From an uncultured Flavobacteriales bacterium (lineage in GTDB: Bacteria > Bacteroidota > Bacteroidia > Flavobacteriales > Crocinitomicaceae), in assembly GCA_946479285.1 (NCBI GenBank), contig CAMLFH010000005.1, positions 62,001 through 126,000 of the forward strand: 64,000 nt of DNA, written 5' to 3'. Position numbers and translations under genes: made by a program. Every line of letters begins with the position of its first letter. Positions within the stretch are counted from its first letter, which is position 1. The notes under the pieces were generated by a model. That model worked only from the letters and a program-made list of their open reading frames with translations, was not told the DNA's origin and did no database searches. Below, in pieces: positions 18,452-27,747 of this stretch.

Positions 18452-20170
18452 ATGAAATTAGTTCCTGTAGTTTTACTTATTCTTATTCTTACTTCTTGCG
18501 GTTCAGATAAAAAACAATTTGAATTCGCCGGAGGAAGCTTTAAAATGGCTCTGGATAATACACCTTCTACTTTTATTGCAAGAGAAGTGAATGATGTTTA
18601 TTCCTTTGAACTGCTTTCACAGGTCATGGAAGGTTTAGTCAGCTTCAATGCCGACGATCTTTCCCTTCAGCCGCAAATTGCTAAAAAATGGAACATCAGT
18701 GGTGATGGTACGGTATTTACTTTTACCATCAGAGATGATGTTTACTTTCACGAAAATCCGGTTTTCGGATCTTTGGAGGATCGTAAGCTAACGATGGATG
18801 ATATTTTGTTCACTTTTGAAAAGGCTTGTAAACCAAACGCACAAGGAAATCCTACCGCAGCCTATTTATTCCTGCTTTCCAACCAGGTGAAAGGTGCAAA
18901 GGAATACTACGAAGGAAAGGCAAAATCAATCAGTGGAATAAAAGTAAAGAAGGATAAGTTTGAAATTACCCTTATCAATCCGGATCAGACTTACATTAAT
19001 AAGCTGGCAAACTTAAGCGCGAGTATTGTCTCGAAAAAAATAGTAGAAGCGGATAAAGAAACGGATGTGGTTGGAACTGGTCCTTTCCGTTTTACAACTC
19101 CAACAGAAGAGGAAACATATATTCTTTTGAAGAATCCGGATTATTACATGGTGGATAATAAGGGAAATGCATTGCCTTATCTGGATTCTGTTGTTTTCTA
19201 TGTTCAAACCCGGAAATTGGAGCAATTGGAAATGTTTGAGCAGGGAAAAACGGTATTAATCTCCGGATTGCCAACTTCCCGTATTACCGAAATGCTGGAG
19301 GGAAGAATTTCTGATTTCAATGCACAGCCTCCTTTGAAAGAACTGTATAATAATCCCTTATTAACGACACAGTATTATTTCTTCAATATGAACGATCCGC
19401 GTTTCCGGGATGTTCGCGTGAGAAAAGCATTCAATTATGCCATTGATCGTAAAAGATTGGCTGATAATGTGCTTCGGAACCAATATTACGAATACGGAAT
19501 TTACGGAATCACTCCGCCAATCGGGTCTGTGTTTAAAGGATACAATTTTTCAGAGATCAAAAAATACGGATATGATTTCAATCCGGAATTGGCGAAACAG
19601 CTACTGGCTGAGGCCGGTTATGCAAATGGTAAAGGATTTGGAAGTGTTGATCTCCGACTGGATATTACGGATATAAATACAGCCGTTGCCGAAGAATTGG
19701 CAGACCAGATCTATCAGACTTTGGGAATCAATGTCAACATCGACGGTTCTAATTTTGAGCAGCGCAATGAAGACGGAAACATGGGAAGAGGTGATATGTT
19801 CCGAACTGCATGGGTAGCCGATTATTCCAGCCCGGAAACTTTCCTGGGAAATTTCTACGGGAAAATCGTTCCGAAAGAAAAGAACATGCCTTCAAGCGGA
19901 AATCAATCGCGGTATGTAAACCCGATGTTTGATAAATACTTTGAACAAGGGCGCTCTGCTGATCAAAAAAGAAGACTGGAATTGTTTTCCAAAGCTGAAA
20001 TTGAATTGATGAAAGATCCACCGATCATTCCACTTTGGTATGCAAATGATTTTACATTGAGCTATTCCCGCGTTCGAAACCTGAAGAATAATCCGATGGA
20101 GTTTCTGGATCTGCGCAGAGTATATATCAAAGAGTGGACGAAGGAAGAATACCTGAAGTCTATTCAATAA
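18452..20170 (+). CDS. Peptide/solute-binding lipoprotein of an ABC importer (SBP family 5)
   Basis: 572 residues from ATG 18452, chosen because MKLVPVVLLILILTSC is a complete lipoprotein signal (Cys16). The mature protein is a family 5 (DppA/OppA-like) binding protein: S-F-E-L-L-S-Q-V-M-E-G-L-V near the start, W-N-I-S-G-D-G-T-V-F-T-F-T-I-R-D-D-V-Y-F-H, then V-R-K-A-F-N-Y-A-I-D-R. Members bind oligopeptides, nickel-like complexes or cell-wall peptides. No permease or ATPase gene is adjacent, so the partner transporter is elsewhere. It may form a transcription unit with the TonB-dependent receptor 31 nt downstream. Confidence 0.9.
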   Translation: MKLVPVVLLILILTSCGSDKKQFEFAGGSFKMALDNTPSTFIAREVNDVYSFELLSQVMEGLVSFNADDLSLQPQIAKKWNISGDGTVFTFTIRDDVYFHENPVFGSLEDRKLTMDDILFTFEKACKPNAQGNPTAAYLFLLSNQVKGAKEYYEGKAKSISGIKVKKDKFEITLINPDQTYINKLANLSASIVSKKIVEADKETDVVGTGPFRFTTPTEEETYILLKNPDYYMVDNKGNALPYLDSVVFYVQTRKLEQLEMFEQGKTVLISGLPTSRITEMLEGRISDFNAQPPLKELYNNPLLTTQYYFFNMNDPRFRDVRVRKAFNYAIDRKRLADNVLRNQYYEYGIYGITPPIGSVFKGYNFSEIKKYGYDFNPELAKQLLAEAGYANGKGFGSVDLRLDITDINTAVAEELADQIYQTLGINVNIDGSNFEQRNEDGNMGRGDMFRTAWVADYSSPETFLGNFYGKIVPKEKNMPSSGNQSRYVNPMFDKYFEQGRSADQKRRLELFSKAEIELMKDPPIIPLWYANDFTLSYSRVRNLKNNPMEFLDLRRVYIKEWTKEEYLKSIQ

Positions 20171-20201
20171 CTGTATATTTACAGGTTGATATACTCAAAG
20201 A

Positions 20202-22646
20202 ATGAAGACTATCCTTACCATATTGTTTGGCGCATTGGTTTCTATTGCTATTGCGCAACCCACTCAAACTGTTCGCGGTACCGTACTGGATTCCGAATCG
20301 GATTTCCCGGTTCAGGGAGCGCAGGTAATTCTTTCCCTTTCCGATAGTTCAAAATTAAAAGCAGCGACTAACAGCGACGGTGTTTTTGAGTTTTTGAATG
20401 TTCCGGTTGGAAAGCACCCGATGATCATTAAATCTACCGTTTATGAAAATTATTCCGCATCTGTTGAGGTGAATTCCGGAAAGCAGACGGTTTTGGAAAT
20501 CAAAGTCAAAGAGCGGATCAGTGAAATTGAGGAAGTAGCGATTATTGCCCAAAAACAGGGAGAAGTCAAGAACGAAATGGCAACCGTTTCCGCACAGCAG
20601 TTTTCGGTGGAAGAAACCGAAAGATATGCCGGATCGCGCGGAGATCCTGCCCGGATGGCGAGTAATTTTGCAGGAGTTCAGGGAGCAGATGATTCCCGGA
20701 ATGACATCGTAGTTCGTGGAAATTCACCGCTTGGAATTGTTTACAAAGTAGAAGGAATTGATATTCCGAATCCATCGCATTTCGCTATATCAGGAAGTTC
20801 CGGCGGACCTGTTTCAATCATTAATAATAAGAGTTTAGCGAATTCGGATTTCTTCATGTCGGCATTTCCTGCTGAATACGGAAATTCGGTTTCGGGAATT
20901 TTTGACCTGAAATTACGCAACGGAAACTCCAAACAACACGAGTTTACAGGTCAGTTTGGTTTCCTCGGAACGGAAGTATTGGCTGAAGGTCCTTTGAGCA
21001 AAAAATCGAATGCAAGTTATTTGGTGATGGGGCGTTATTCTACCCTGAGTTTGTTCCAGTTCATGGGAATCAGAATCGGAACGGATGCTGTTCCTGTTTA
21101 TGGAGATGGCGCATTTAAGTTCAATTTCCCCCTGAAAAAAGGTGGTCAGCTTTCTCTTTGGGCAATGGGAGGAAAGAGCGATATCAAAATCCTGATTTCG
21201 GAACAAACAGAATATACAACCGATTTATACGGAGAAGGTGACCGCGATCAGTATTTCGGGACCGGGATGGCCGTTGGTGGGATCACTTACAAAAAATCAC
21301 TTTCCGAAAGAACATTTTTAACGACCACCTTTTCAGGAAGCATAGACGAACAGCATTCCAAACACGATTATTTGATTCGTTCTTTGGATACAACTTATGA
21401 GGGTGGTGAGCCAAAGGTAAATATCCGCATCGACAGTATTTACCGCATCATGGGTTATTCCTACAAAATTGGTCGTTATTCCGGCATGTTCAGCATCAAT
21501 CACAAGATCGGGAAACAGCACATCATCAAAGTCGGACTGAATGCAGATGTATTCACTTTCAATATGATTGACAGTGTTTTGAATACTGCGGGAACGCAGT
21601 TCATCAATCGCTGGGATTATAAAGGAATGGGAGGAATACTGGTGCAGCCTTTCTTCCAGTGGAAATACCGCATTACCGAAACGATGGATTTCACGGCCGG
21701 TTTGCATGCACAGTATTATTCGTTCAGTAACTCATTGAGTCCGGTGGAACCACGTTTGGGCTGGAAGTGGAATATGAAAGGAAATCAGAAATTATTTGCC
21801 GGAGCCGGATTACACAGCCAGACGCAGCCGTATTACACTTACACCTACCATTTGAAAGATGCTTCCGGAAACAAGATCTATCACAACAAGAATATGGGTT
21901 TCACCAAGTCGTTCCATTCGGCTTTGGGTTACGAAAAGAATTTCAAAAAAGGCTTCCAGTTTAAAACAGAGATTTATTACCAGTATTTATACGAAGTTCC
22001 GGTAACGGTTCAGCCATCCTCTTTCTCTATGATTAACCAGGGAAGCGGGTTTGCGCGTTTCTTCCCGGATACTTTGAAGAATACCGGAACGGGAATGAAC
22101 TACGGTTTGGAATTGACTTTGCAAAAGTTCTTCGACAAGAGTTTTTATATCCTGACAACTGTTTCCATTTATGACAGTAAGTATAAAGGAAGTGACGGTG
22201 TTGAACGAAATACCAGCTACAACGGATTATACACTGCAAATATCCTGTTCGGAAAAGAATTCAAACTGGGGAAAAAGCATACACTTGGGATTGGTGGAAA
22301 AGTGACAGTTGCCGGAGGAAAACGTTATGGGTACATCAATTTGCCAGGAACATCTGAGCAAAAAGAATTGATCTTTAGTGACTCCTTGTTCAATACGCGT
22401 CAGTTCAAAGATTATTTCCGTGCCGATTTGAAAATCAGCTGGAAAATGAATGCGAAGAAAACGACTCACGAAATTGGCCTGGATTTGGTGAATATCCTGA
22501 ATACGCGAAATGTATTGGGCTTGGCTTATGCGCCTGATCTGGCTGATCCGGGCAAAGAGCCTTTGGCTGAAAAAACGCAATTGGGTTTCCTTCCGATTTT
22601 CTATTACCGAATCAGCTTTAAATTGGCGAGTGGGAAGAAAGAGTAA
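20202..22646 (+). CDS. TonB-dependent outer membrane receptor
   Basis: 814 residues with a signal peptide ending S-I-A-I-A-Q. Residues ~24-105 are a carboxypeptidase-regulatory-like beta sandwich (V-R-G-T-V-L-D-S-E-S, then V-P-V-G-K-H), residues ~120-235 are the plug (D-I-V-V-R-G-N-S-P-L-G and V-E-G-I-D-I-P-N-P), and the rest is a 22-strand-type barrel ending R-I-S-F-K-L. The regulatory domain is the SusC/CirA-like arrangement in Bacteroidota, but no SusD partner is adjacent and the length is shorter than SusC. The substrate is unknown. Position after a peptide-binding lipoprotein suggests peptide or metal-chelate uptake, as inference. Confidence 0.9.
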   Translation: MKTILTILFGALVSIAIAQPTQTVRGTVLDSESDFPVQGAQVILSLSDSSKLKAATNSDGVFEFLNVPVGKHPMIIKSTVYENYSASVEVNSGKQTVLEIKVKERISEIEEVAIIAQKQGEVKNEMATVSAQQFSVEETERYAGSRGDPARMASNFAGVQGADDSRNDIVVRGNSPLGIVYKVEGIDIPNPSHFAISGSSGGPVSIINNKSLANSDFFMSAFPAEYGNSVSGIFDLKLRNGNSKQHEFTGQFGFLGTEVLAEGPLSKKSNASYLVMGRYSTLSLFQFMGIRIGTDAVPVYGDGAFKFNFPLKKGGQLSLWAMGGKSDIKILISEQTEYTTDLYGEGDRDQYFGTGMAVGGITYKKSLSERTFLTTTFSGSIDEQHSKHDYLIRSLDTTYEGGEPKVNIRIDSIYRIMGYSYKIGRYSGMFSINHKIGKQHIIKVGLNADVFTFNMIDSVLNTAGTQFINRWDYKGMGGILVQPFFQWKYRITETMDFTAGLHAQYYSFSNSLSPVEPRLGWKWNMKGNQKLFAGAGLHSQTQPYYTYTYHLKDASGNKIYHNKNMGFTKSFHSALGYEKNFKKGFQFKTEIYYQYLYEVPVTVQPSSFSMINQGSGFARFFPDTLKNTGTGMNYGLELTLQKFFDKSFYILTTVSIYDSKYKGSDGVERNTSYNGLYTANILFGKEFKLGKKHTLGIGGKVTVAGGKRYGYINLPGTSEQKELIFSDSLFNTRQFKDYFRADLKISWKMNAKKTTHEIGLDLVNILNTRNVLGLAYAPDLADPGKEPLAEKTQLGFLPIFYYRISFKLASGKKE

Positions 22647-22666
22647 TTCAAAATTCAAAAGGTAGA

Positions 22667-23398
22667 ATGCAAAATTCAAAAGTTTTCTGGATTTTTTTAT
22701 TGATTGGTTCGCTGATACTTTCCTGCAACAGTCCCAGACGGCAGAAGAAGATCAATGACGGAAAGCTTTATGAGAAACTGCAGGCAAAGAAAGGGTATTT
22801 GAATGCAGATGAACTTCAAAGACTACAGCTTGATTTTTCTTTGAATGCCCTGGATAAATATGATCTTTCCGGATTTGATGAAGAAGATACGATTGCTTCT
22901 TTTGTAAAATCCGGCGAATACCTTTGGATTGCAAGCTGTTATATTGGTGAAGAAGCAAGTCCGTTCTTTTGCCTGAAAGAAGAAACCGATCACAGTTTCA
23001 AACTCATTCGAAAAGGAGTTATACCTGCCCTTTACGGGGAATACGCTTATGACCTGGAAAAGTTATTAATTCCTGTGGGAAAGTATATTCTGGTTTCTCA
23101 GCGAACTTCCGGAAGTGCATATTGTGAGGACAATCCATTGGTTTTTCATGCAGACGGCAAACCCATCAAAAGACTTGGTCGACTTCAGCTGATCTTAAAT
23201 AACTGTCCTTTTGAAGGAACACAAATCTGCTGTAAACGGGATTTTACATTCAATTTTCAAAAACCTTTTCTGATTATCCACGCACACGAAAATCGCATTG
23301 ATTGGGAAACAGAACAATCTATTGGGACTTTGGACTTCGATTTGAGATTCTTATTACAAGATAAAAGCATAAAATTCCAGGATACGGTTTTCAAGTAG
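22667..23398 (+). CDS. Lipoprotein of unknown function
   Basis: 243 residues; lipobox L-I-L-S-C (Cys20) after a hydrophobic signal. No domain recognised. Several cysteine pairs occur near residues 162-186 (N-N-C-P-F-E-G-T-Q-I-C-C), suggesting disulfides. It starts 20 nt after the TonB-dependent receptor and is likely an accessory surface lipoprotein of it. Its stop codon lies inside the perfect hairpin at 23392-23425. Confidence 0.75.
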   Translation: MQNSKVFWIFLLIGSLILSCNSPRRQKKINDGKLYEKLQAKKGYLNADELQRLQLDFSLNALDKYDLSGFDEEDTIASFVKSGEYLWIASCYIGEEASPFFCLKEETDHSFKLIRKGVIPALYGEYAYDLEKLLIPVGKYILVSQRTSGSAYCEDNPLVFHADGKPIKRLGRLQLILNNCPFEGTQICCKRDFTFNFQKPFLIIHAHENRIDWETEQSIGTLDFDLRFLLQDKSIKFQDTVFK

Positions 23399-23425
23399 GC
23401 TCGCGACGCATCGCGAGCCTACTTG
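23392..23425. terminator. Perfect 15-bp hairpin containing both convergent stop codons
   Basis: CAAGTAGGCTCGCGA and its exact inverted copy flank a CGCA loop. The TAG stop of the lipoprotein (23396-23398) and the TAG stop of the CHAP protein (23419-23421 on the minus strand) are both in the arms, and both proteins end in Lys just before it. Likely a bidirectional terminator, although no T-run follows on either side. It shares GTAGGCTCGC with hairpin 2 of the repeat elements at 30.9 and 36.5 kb. Confidence 0.75.
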
Positions 23426-24009
23426 ATTCGCAACCATCCTAAAATACGTGAATGGTCAATTTCCCATAATCCAGCATCGAATTCCAAATCGTAAATAGCT
23501 CTCGGATGGTCCGGATTTCCGGCGTTCTGCTGAATGATCTCCACTTCATCATCTGAAACCTTTGAAACGATTACCACGTGTCCGTATTCATTGCTCCAGG
23601 TGGCGTCCATGATGATCAAATCTCCTACTTCGGGTTTGCTTTTACTCGGATTGGTATATTGAATCAAATCCCGGTCTGTGTTCAGTTCACCGTCTTTCAA
23701 TGATTTATTGAAGAAGTCGATCGCATTTCCATAGGCATTGGGCATTTTGTGTTTGTAGTATTCGTAATAATAACGCTTCACAAATTCCACGCATTGGTAC
23801 TTCAAGCCAATATTGTAGCCGTCAGGAGACGTATTTCTCTCGCTTACATTCCCCATTCCACCGTTGTAATAAACAACTACGTGATTCAAACTATCCAGCC
23901 GGTCACCAATTTCATAAGTACGTCCTGAAGCAGATTCATTTCCCCGGCAAGCGAAGACTACCAGGAAACTTGCAACTGCAAGCATAAGAAGGAGGATGAT
24001 TTTTTTCAC
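23419..24009 (-). CDS. CHAP-domain cysteine amidase, membrane-anchored or lipoprotein
   Basis: 196 residues from GTG 24009. That start is chosen because it overlaps the TGA of the upstream gene as GTGA and begins a hydrophobic signal (VKKIILLLMLAVASFLVVFAC); upstream in-frame starts would add about 20 polar residues. V-F-A-C could be a lipobox. The CHAP catalytic Cys is in Y-Q-C-V-E-F-V-K-R, the His in N-E-Y-G-H-V-V-I-V, and a polar residue in I-I-Q-Q-N-A-G. Members hydrolyse peptidoglycan amide bonds or glutathionylspermidine; this one is predicted to act on peptidoglycan in the periplasm. It is coupled to the DUF1990 gene. Confidence 0.88.
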   Translation of the reverse strand: MKKIILLLMLAVASFLVVFACRGNESASGRTYEIGDRLDSLNHVVVYYNGGMGNVSERNTSPDGYNIGLKYQCVEFVKRYYYEYYKHKMPNAYGNAIDFFNKSLKDGELNTDRDLIQYTNPSKSKPEVGDLIIMDATWSNEYGHVVIVSKVSDDEVEIIQQNAGNPDHPRAIYDLEFDAGLWEIDHSRILGWLRIK

Positions 24010-24587
24010 AAGTGGGAAAGTTTCGTTTCGATTTGCTGCTTCACGTGTTTCAAAGCCTTTTTCGTGCAATAAGTTTGATAAGGAACAGAGAATATCGGTC
24101 CCAGCATGCGGGTGAAGAAATTTCCCGGTTTGGAGAAGGTTTGAATGTTGAACTGAATCTTTCCGTCCGTTTCTTCAATTGTGAAATAGGAAATGCCGCA
24201 TTCTACATGGCCTTTCAGTGTTTCGTAACTAAATCCCAAACGCTTTTCTTCCCGGATAACTTCTTTGATCCGAACGCCGAAAAGCGCTTTTTGAGAAAAT
24301 TTCGGAATCGGAGGAAGGTAAACCTGCTGCAAAATGGTATCGCCAGCCTGTATGCTTCGTTGCTCGTCTCGCCATTGCGGATATCCGGAAAGGATGTTTT
24401 CAGGAAAAATCCGGTAATCGAAAAAGAATTGCAGGTCCAGCTGATTCAGGTGTGAAACTCCGCGGATCTCAATGGAAGTGATCTTTTCAAGCAATGCATT
24501 CGGGTCATAGTCCATTACAGGAAGGTGTTTCAGTTCATCCAGGTACTTTTTGAAACGATCCTTCTGATTAAAAAAAGCGATTTTCAC
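24006..24587 (-). CDS. DUF1990 (UPF0548) family protein
   Basis: 193 residues, cytosolic, with the DUF1990-type motif F-S-Y-E-T-L-K-G-H-V-E-C-G-I-S-Y-F-T (around residues 118-135) and a G-V-R-I-K-E-V-I-R-E-E strand. The family fold is StART/SRPBCC-like and the role is unknown. The Y-E-T-L-x-G-H-V-E-x-G sequence is the best evidence. It is first in a two-gene unit; its TGA stop overlaps the GTG start of the CHAP protein. Confidence 0.8.
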   Translation of the reverse strand: MKIAFFNQKDRFKKYLDELKHLPVMDYDPNALLEKITSIEIRGVSHLNQLDLQFFFDYRIFPENILSGYPQWRDEQRSIQAGDTILQQVYLPPIPKFSQKALFGVRIKEVIREEKRLGFSYETLKGHVECGISYFTIEETDGKIQFNIQTFSKPGNFFTRMLGPIFSVPYQTYCTKKALKHVKQQIETKLSHL

Positions 24588-24659
24588 GGGTCAAGATTTA
24601 ATGAATCAAAATAATAGATCTTAGGTAAGCAAGATTGCTTTTCTTGCCTTAAAGTTAAC

Positions 24660-26009
24660 TCACAATCGAATACCAAATACACAAATATCATCTACCTGCT
24701 CCAGGTTTCCTCTCCACGATTCAAAGTTTTCCGAAAGTCGGGTTTCCAGGTCGTCATCCAGATACTCCAAAAGCAATTCTTTAAAAGGTTTGTAACGGAA
24801 CTTTTTGTTCTTGGGTCCGCCAAATTGATCGGCAAAACCATCTGTGAAGAGCACCAATGAGTCTCCCTGCCGGAAAGAGAATTCCTGTTGGGTAAAAGGA
24901 ATCGGATTGTGTGAATAACCAACGGGTTGTCTGTCTGCTAGCCGTTCTTCCAGTTCTTTTCCGGAAATGTGGTAAAGGGAGTTGTTAGCTGCTGCAAAAA
25001 CATACTTGTTTGTTTTTTGTTCGATCCTAACAAGAGAAATATCCATCCCATCTTTGTGTTCACTGCTTTTTCCTTCCTTATCGAATGCAGCAATGATTCC
25101 GGAGCGCAATTCATTCAGGATTTCCGCCGGATCCAGGATTCCTTTGTTTTCTACAATTTCATGAAGCAGGTTGATGCCCAAAACACTCATCAATGCTCCG
25201 GGAACACCATGTCCGGTGCAATCGCCAACGGCTGCAAAACGGTAGTTTTCATTCTGAAAGATCCAGAAGAAATCACCGCTTACAATGTCTTTTGGCTTAA
25301 AGTACAAAGTTGAATCCGGAAACAGGAATTGCAGGTTGCTTTTGCCTGGCAATAAAGCCGATTGAATACGTTGTGCATATTGAATGCTGTCGAGAATGTC
25401 TTTATTCTTTTCTTCGATGACATTTTTTTGCTCCGTAATCCGCTTTTGTGATTTGAGCATTTCCTCCTTGAAAAACAAGATAAACAACGAACTGATGATG
25501 AATAAGAGGAACAGGTTCACATTCCCGATAATGGTTTGAATGGTTTCGGATTGTTCTAAAGTGGTAACAAAGGGTTTATGGAACTGAAGCCAGGTAATCA
25601 ATCCGAAAAAGGAAACGATTGCAAAAGCTATAAATCCCTGGATGGTTCTTCGATTGTCAAACATCACAGCGCTGATCATGCACATGATGAAGAGGTAGAA
25701 ATGCAGGTTTGTTTGCAGTCCGTAAGTCAATGTTCCCTCAATGAAATAGATAAATCCGCAGCAGACATGAAAGAAAAAAGCGGGCATGTATTTTTTTCGA
25801 TTGATCAGGTAGAAAGTGATCAAACTCGCTGAAAAGAAAAAGGCATTATTGAAAATTCCGGCCGGCTGCAGGTAATAGAAATACAGCGGGGTGTAGCAGA
25901 ACATAACTACGGCCGTCAATAATGCGATGAGGTTACCAATGCGGATCTTCCGATTTAAAGCATCCGGGTTTTCAGTAGTAATTCCGTTATTGAGTATTTG
26001 CGCAATCAT
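24660..26009 (-). CDS. Membrane SpoIIE-type PP2C phosphatase (sensor copy 1)
   Basis: 449 residues. Six predicted transmembrane segments (about 27-45, 54-70, 75-93, 102-118, 124-142 and 163-180), then a coiled-coil linker (I-T-E-Q-K-N-V-I-E-E-K-N) and the phosphatase domain (~238-449). Metal-site motifs are D-I-V-S-G-D-F-F-W and G-D-C-T-G-H-G-V-P-G-A-L-M-S, then D-G-M-D-I-S-L and F-T-D-G-F-A-D-Q. Family role: manganese-dependent phosphatases that dephosphorylate anti-anti-sigma partners. The S-I-Q-Y-A-Q-R-I-Q-S-A-L-L-P linker is shared with the two other copies in this window. No STAS partner is adjacent. Confidence 0.92.
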   Translation of the reverse strand: MIAQILNNGITTENPDALNRKIRIGNLIALLTAVVMFCYTPLYFYYLQPAGIFNNAFFFSASLITFYLINRKKYMPAFFFHVCCGFIYFIEGTLTYGLQTNLHFYLFIMCMISAVMFDNRRTIQGFIAFAIVSFFGLITWLQFHKPFVTTLEQSETIQTIIGNVNLFLLFIISSLFILFFKEEMLKSQKRITEQKNVIEEKNKDILDSIQYAQRIQSALLPGKSNLQFLFPDSTLYFKPKDIVSGDFFWIFQNENYRFAAVGDCTGHGVPGALMSVLGINLLHEIVENKGILDPAEILNELRSGIIAAFDKEGKSSEHKDGMDISLVRIEQKTNKYVFAAANNSLYHISGKELEERLADRQPVGYSHNPIPFTQQEFSFRQGDSLVLFTDGFADQFGGPKNKKFRYKPFKELLLEYLDDDLETRLSENFESWRGNLEQVDDICVFGIRL

Positions 26010-26054
26010 TGCCTCAAATATACTATTCTATGAACAATCCACTGGAATTACGAA

Positions 26055-27137
26055 TTACTGTTTTTCCTTTTTTTGAACTTCGGCAATGAAAGCTTTCACT
26101 TGCTCACCGAAAGAGATGTCGTTCATTTTTAAGTTCGGATTTGGAATGTACCATTCAAACTTGGCAAAGTAGGCCGACAATTCCGGATTGGTAAAAGCAT
26201 ATCCTTTCTGCGCATAGAAGGTATTCCGGATCAGTTTCAGTTCTTCTTTAGAATATGCTCCGTCTTCCGGATCGTCTATTGAAAGTCTTTTTACTGCGGT
26301 CATTACCCGGTTGAGTGGCTTTTTGGAATCTTCGAATTCAAAACAGTATTCGTTGATGATCCCAAACTCCAGGTTTTGCTGCGGATTCCAATCAGAACAA
26401 TGTATTTGTAAACTTCCGCTGAGAATTCGGACCATTTTGCAGTTTGTTTCGTAATAGTTGTAGGGATTGGAAGTTGTTTTGCCGATTCCGTTAACGGACC
26501 AGGAAGATTTCTCTCCAAAAATATCACTGACGTAGAAATAGGTGTCGTTGCCCAGGTCTATGTTTACGGTTAGATCCTTGATTTTTTGTCCCGCCCATTT
26601 GGATCCGGTTTTCAGGATGTAATTGTAAAATTCATGATTCATTACCGACGAACTGGCTTTGAAACGATAACTGTGATCAATGACAGTTGTTCCGGATTTG
26701 AAATCGATTTCAAAGAGGTAAACAAAGATTTGTGATCCGGCCTGGTGAGAGGAAATAGTCTGCTCATCTCTCAATGGGCAATCTTCACATGCAGCTGTTT
26801 TTAACTGGTAAGGCAGCAATTGGTTGTTTTGACTCACTTTAAAATCAAAGATCTGCGGAAATTTGATGTCCTCTTCATTTACATCTCCATACGCCTGCGG
26901 AGCCTGGAATCCTACCAGCAGTTTGCGGTTTGTAGCTTCCGGGTTGAAGAATTCAAAATGCACGGTCACATAACATTCCGAATGGATGACTTTAAAAGAA
27001 AGGATTTCCTTGTCCATCACAATCTTCGATTCTTTCATGGGGAAAATAGTTCCGCCTCCGATATAATACGCACCGTCATTGGCGCTGAGGTTTAACACGG
27101 ACAGGAAGAAAAGAAAGGTGCTGATTAATTTTATCAT
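26055..27137 (-). CDS. Secreted DUF4424 + YARHG domain protein
   Basis: 360 residues with signal peptide ending N-L-S-A. The N-terminal ~240 residues match DUF4424 (N-D-G-A-Y-Y-I-G-G-G, then I-V-M-D-K-E-I-L-S-F and V-H-F-E-F-F-N-P). The C-terminal ~70 residues are a YARHG domain (L-K-L-I-R-N-T-F-Y-A-Q-K-G-Y-A-F, where Y-A-Q-K-G replaces Y-A-R-H-G, and P-N-P-N-L). YARHG domains occur in extracellular proteins and may bind peptidoglycan. It follows the next membrane gene by 3 nt and is probably co-transcribed. Confidence 0.83.
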   Translation of the reverse strand: MIKLISTFLFFLSVLNLSANDGAYYIGGGTIFPMKESKIVMDKEILSFKVIHSECYVTVHFEFFNPEATNRKLLVGFQAPQAYGDVNEEDIKFPQIFDFKVSQNNQLLPYQLKTAACEDCPLRDEQTISSHQAGSQIFVYLFEIDFKSGTTVIDHSYRFKASSSVMNHEFYNYILKTGSKWAGQKIKDLTVNIDLGNDTYFYVSDIFGEKSSWSVNGIGKTTSNPYNYYETNCKMVRILSGSLQIHCSDWNPQQNLEFGIINEYCFEFEDSKKPLNRVMTAVKRLSIDDPEDGAYSKEELKLIRNTFYAQKGYAFTNPELSAYFAKFEWYIPNPNLKMNDISFGEQVKAFIAEVQKKEKQ

Positions 27138-27140
27138 ATT

Positions 27141-27683
27141 TTAAAGTTGTGTTTCGGTCTCCAATAAAGTCTTCAAATCCTTTTTGCTTTTTCTACTTTC
27201 AAACTTAAATGCAAGTATCATTACCAGATATCCTAATACCATTATTTGTATTGGAATAAATTTTTTCAGCATAAAATTATTGGAATCGTTAAGATAAGCG
27301 TCAACCATAATAATGGAGGAAATGATGGTGACTGAAAACCAAATGATGGTGATTATTTTGACAAATAAATGAAGTCCCATGGAAATGGTTACCTCTCGTC
27401 GATCCGGAAAAGAAGAAACAGAACCTTTTATTACAGGTAAAAAAGCATTCCGATAGGAAATAATCCGGCTTATGCTGAAGCTCTTTGAAGTAACGGTTCC
27501 TTCATAAGGCCCGCCACTTTTTTGACCAAATAGCGTCCCCAAACCAAACAGGGAAGCATTGCTTTTGATACCCGTGTTTTTGGTAAATTCATTTAAACGC
27601 TGAACAATTTGTTCCTCGCTTAACTTCGTCCGGATGATGTAATTTTCTATAGGTAAAAACTTGGATGAAATATTGGATTTCAT
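27141..27683 (-). CDS. Two-TM membrane protein of unknown function
   Basis: 180 residues from ATG 27683 (MKSNISSKFLPIENY); an upstream ATG at 27728 would add 15 residues that are less protein-like. The ~110-residue N-terminal region is soluble, followed by two transmembrane segments (around 112-135 and 150-168) and a basic tail. Cytosolic or periplasmic orientation is unclear. Co-oriented with the DUF4424/YARHG gene (3-nt gap). Family not recognised. Confidence 0.7.
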   Translation of the reverse strand: MKSNISSKFLPIENYIIRTKLSEEQIVQRLNEFTKNTGIKSNASLFGLGTLFGQKSGGPYEGTVTSKSFSISRIISYRNAFLPVIKGSVSSFPDRREVTISMGLHLFVKIITIIWFSVTIISSIIMVDAYLNDSNNFMLKKFIPIQIMVLGYLVMILAFKFESRKSKKDLKTLLETETQL

Positions 27684-27747
27684 GGTCAAAATTGTAGAGA
27701 TAAAGATATGAAAAATTACGCCATTCAATATCCTTACTTAACTTTGC

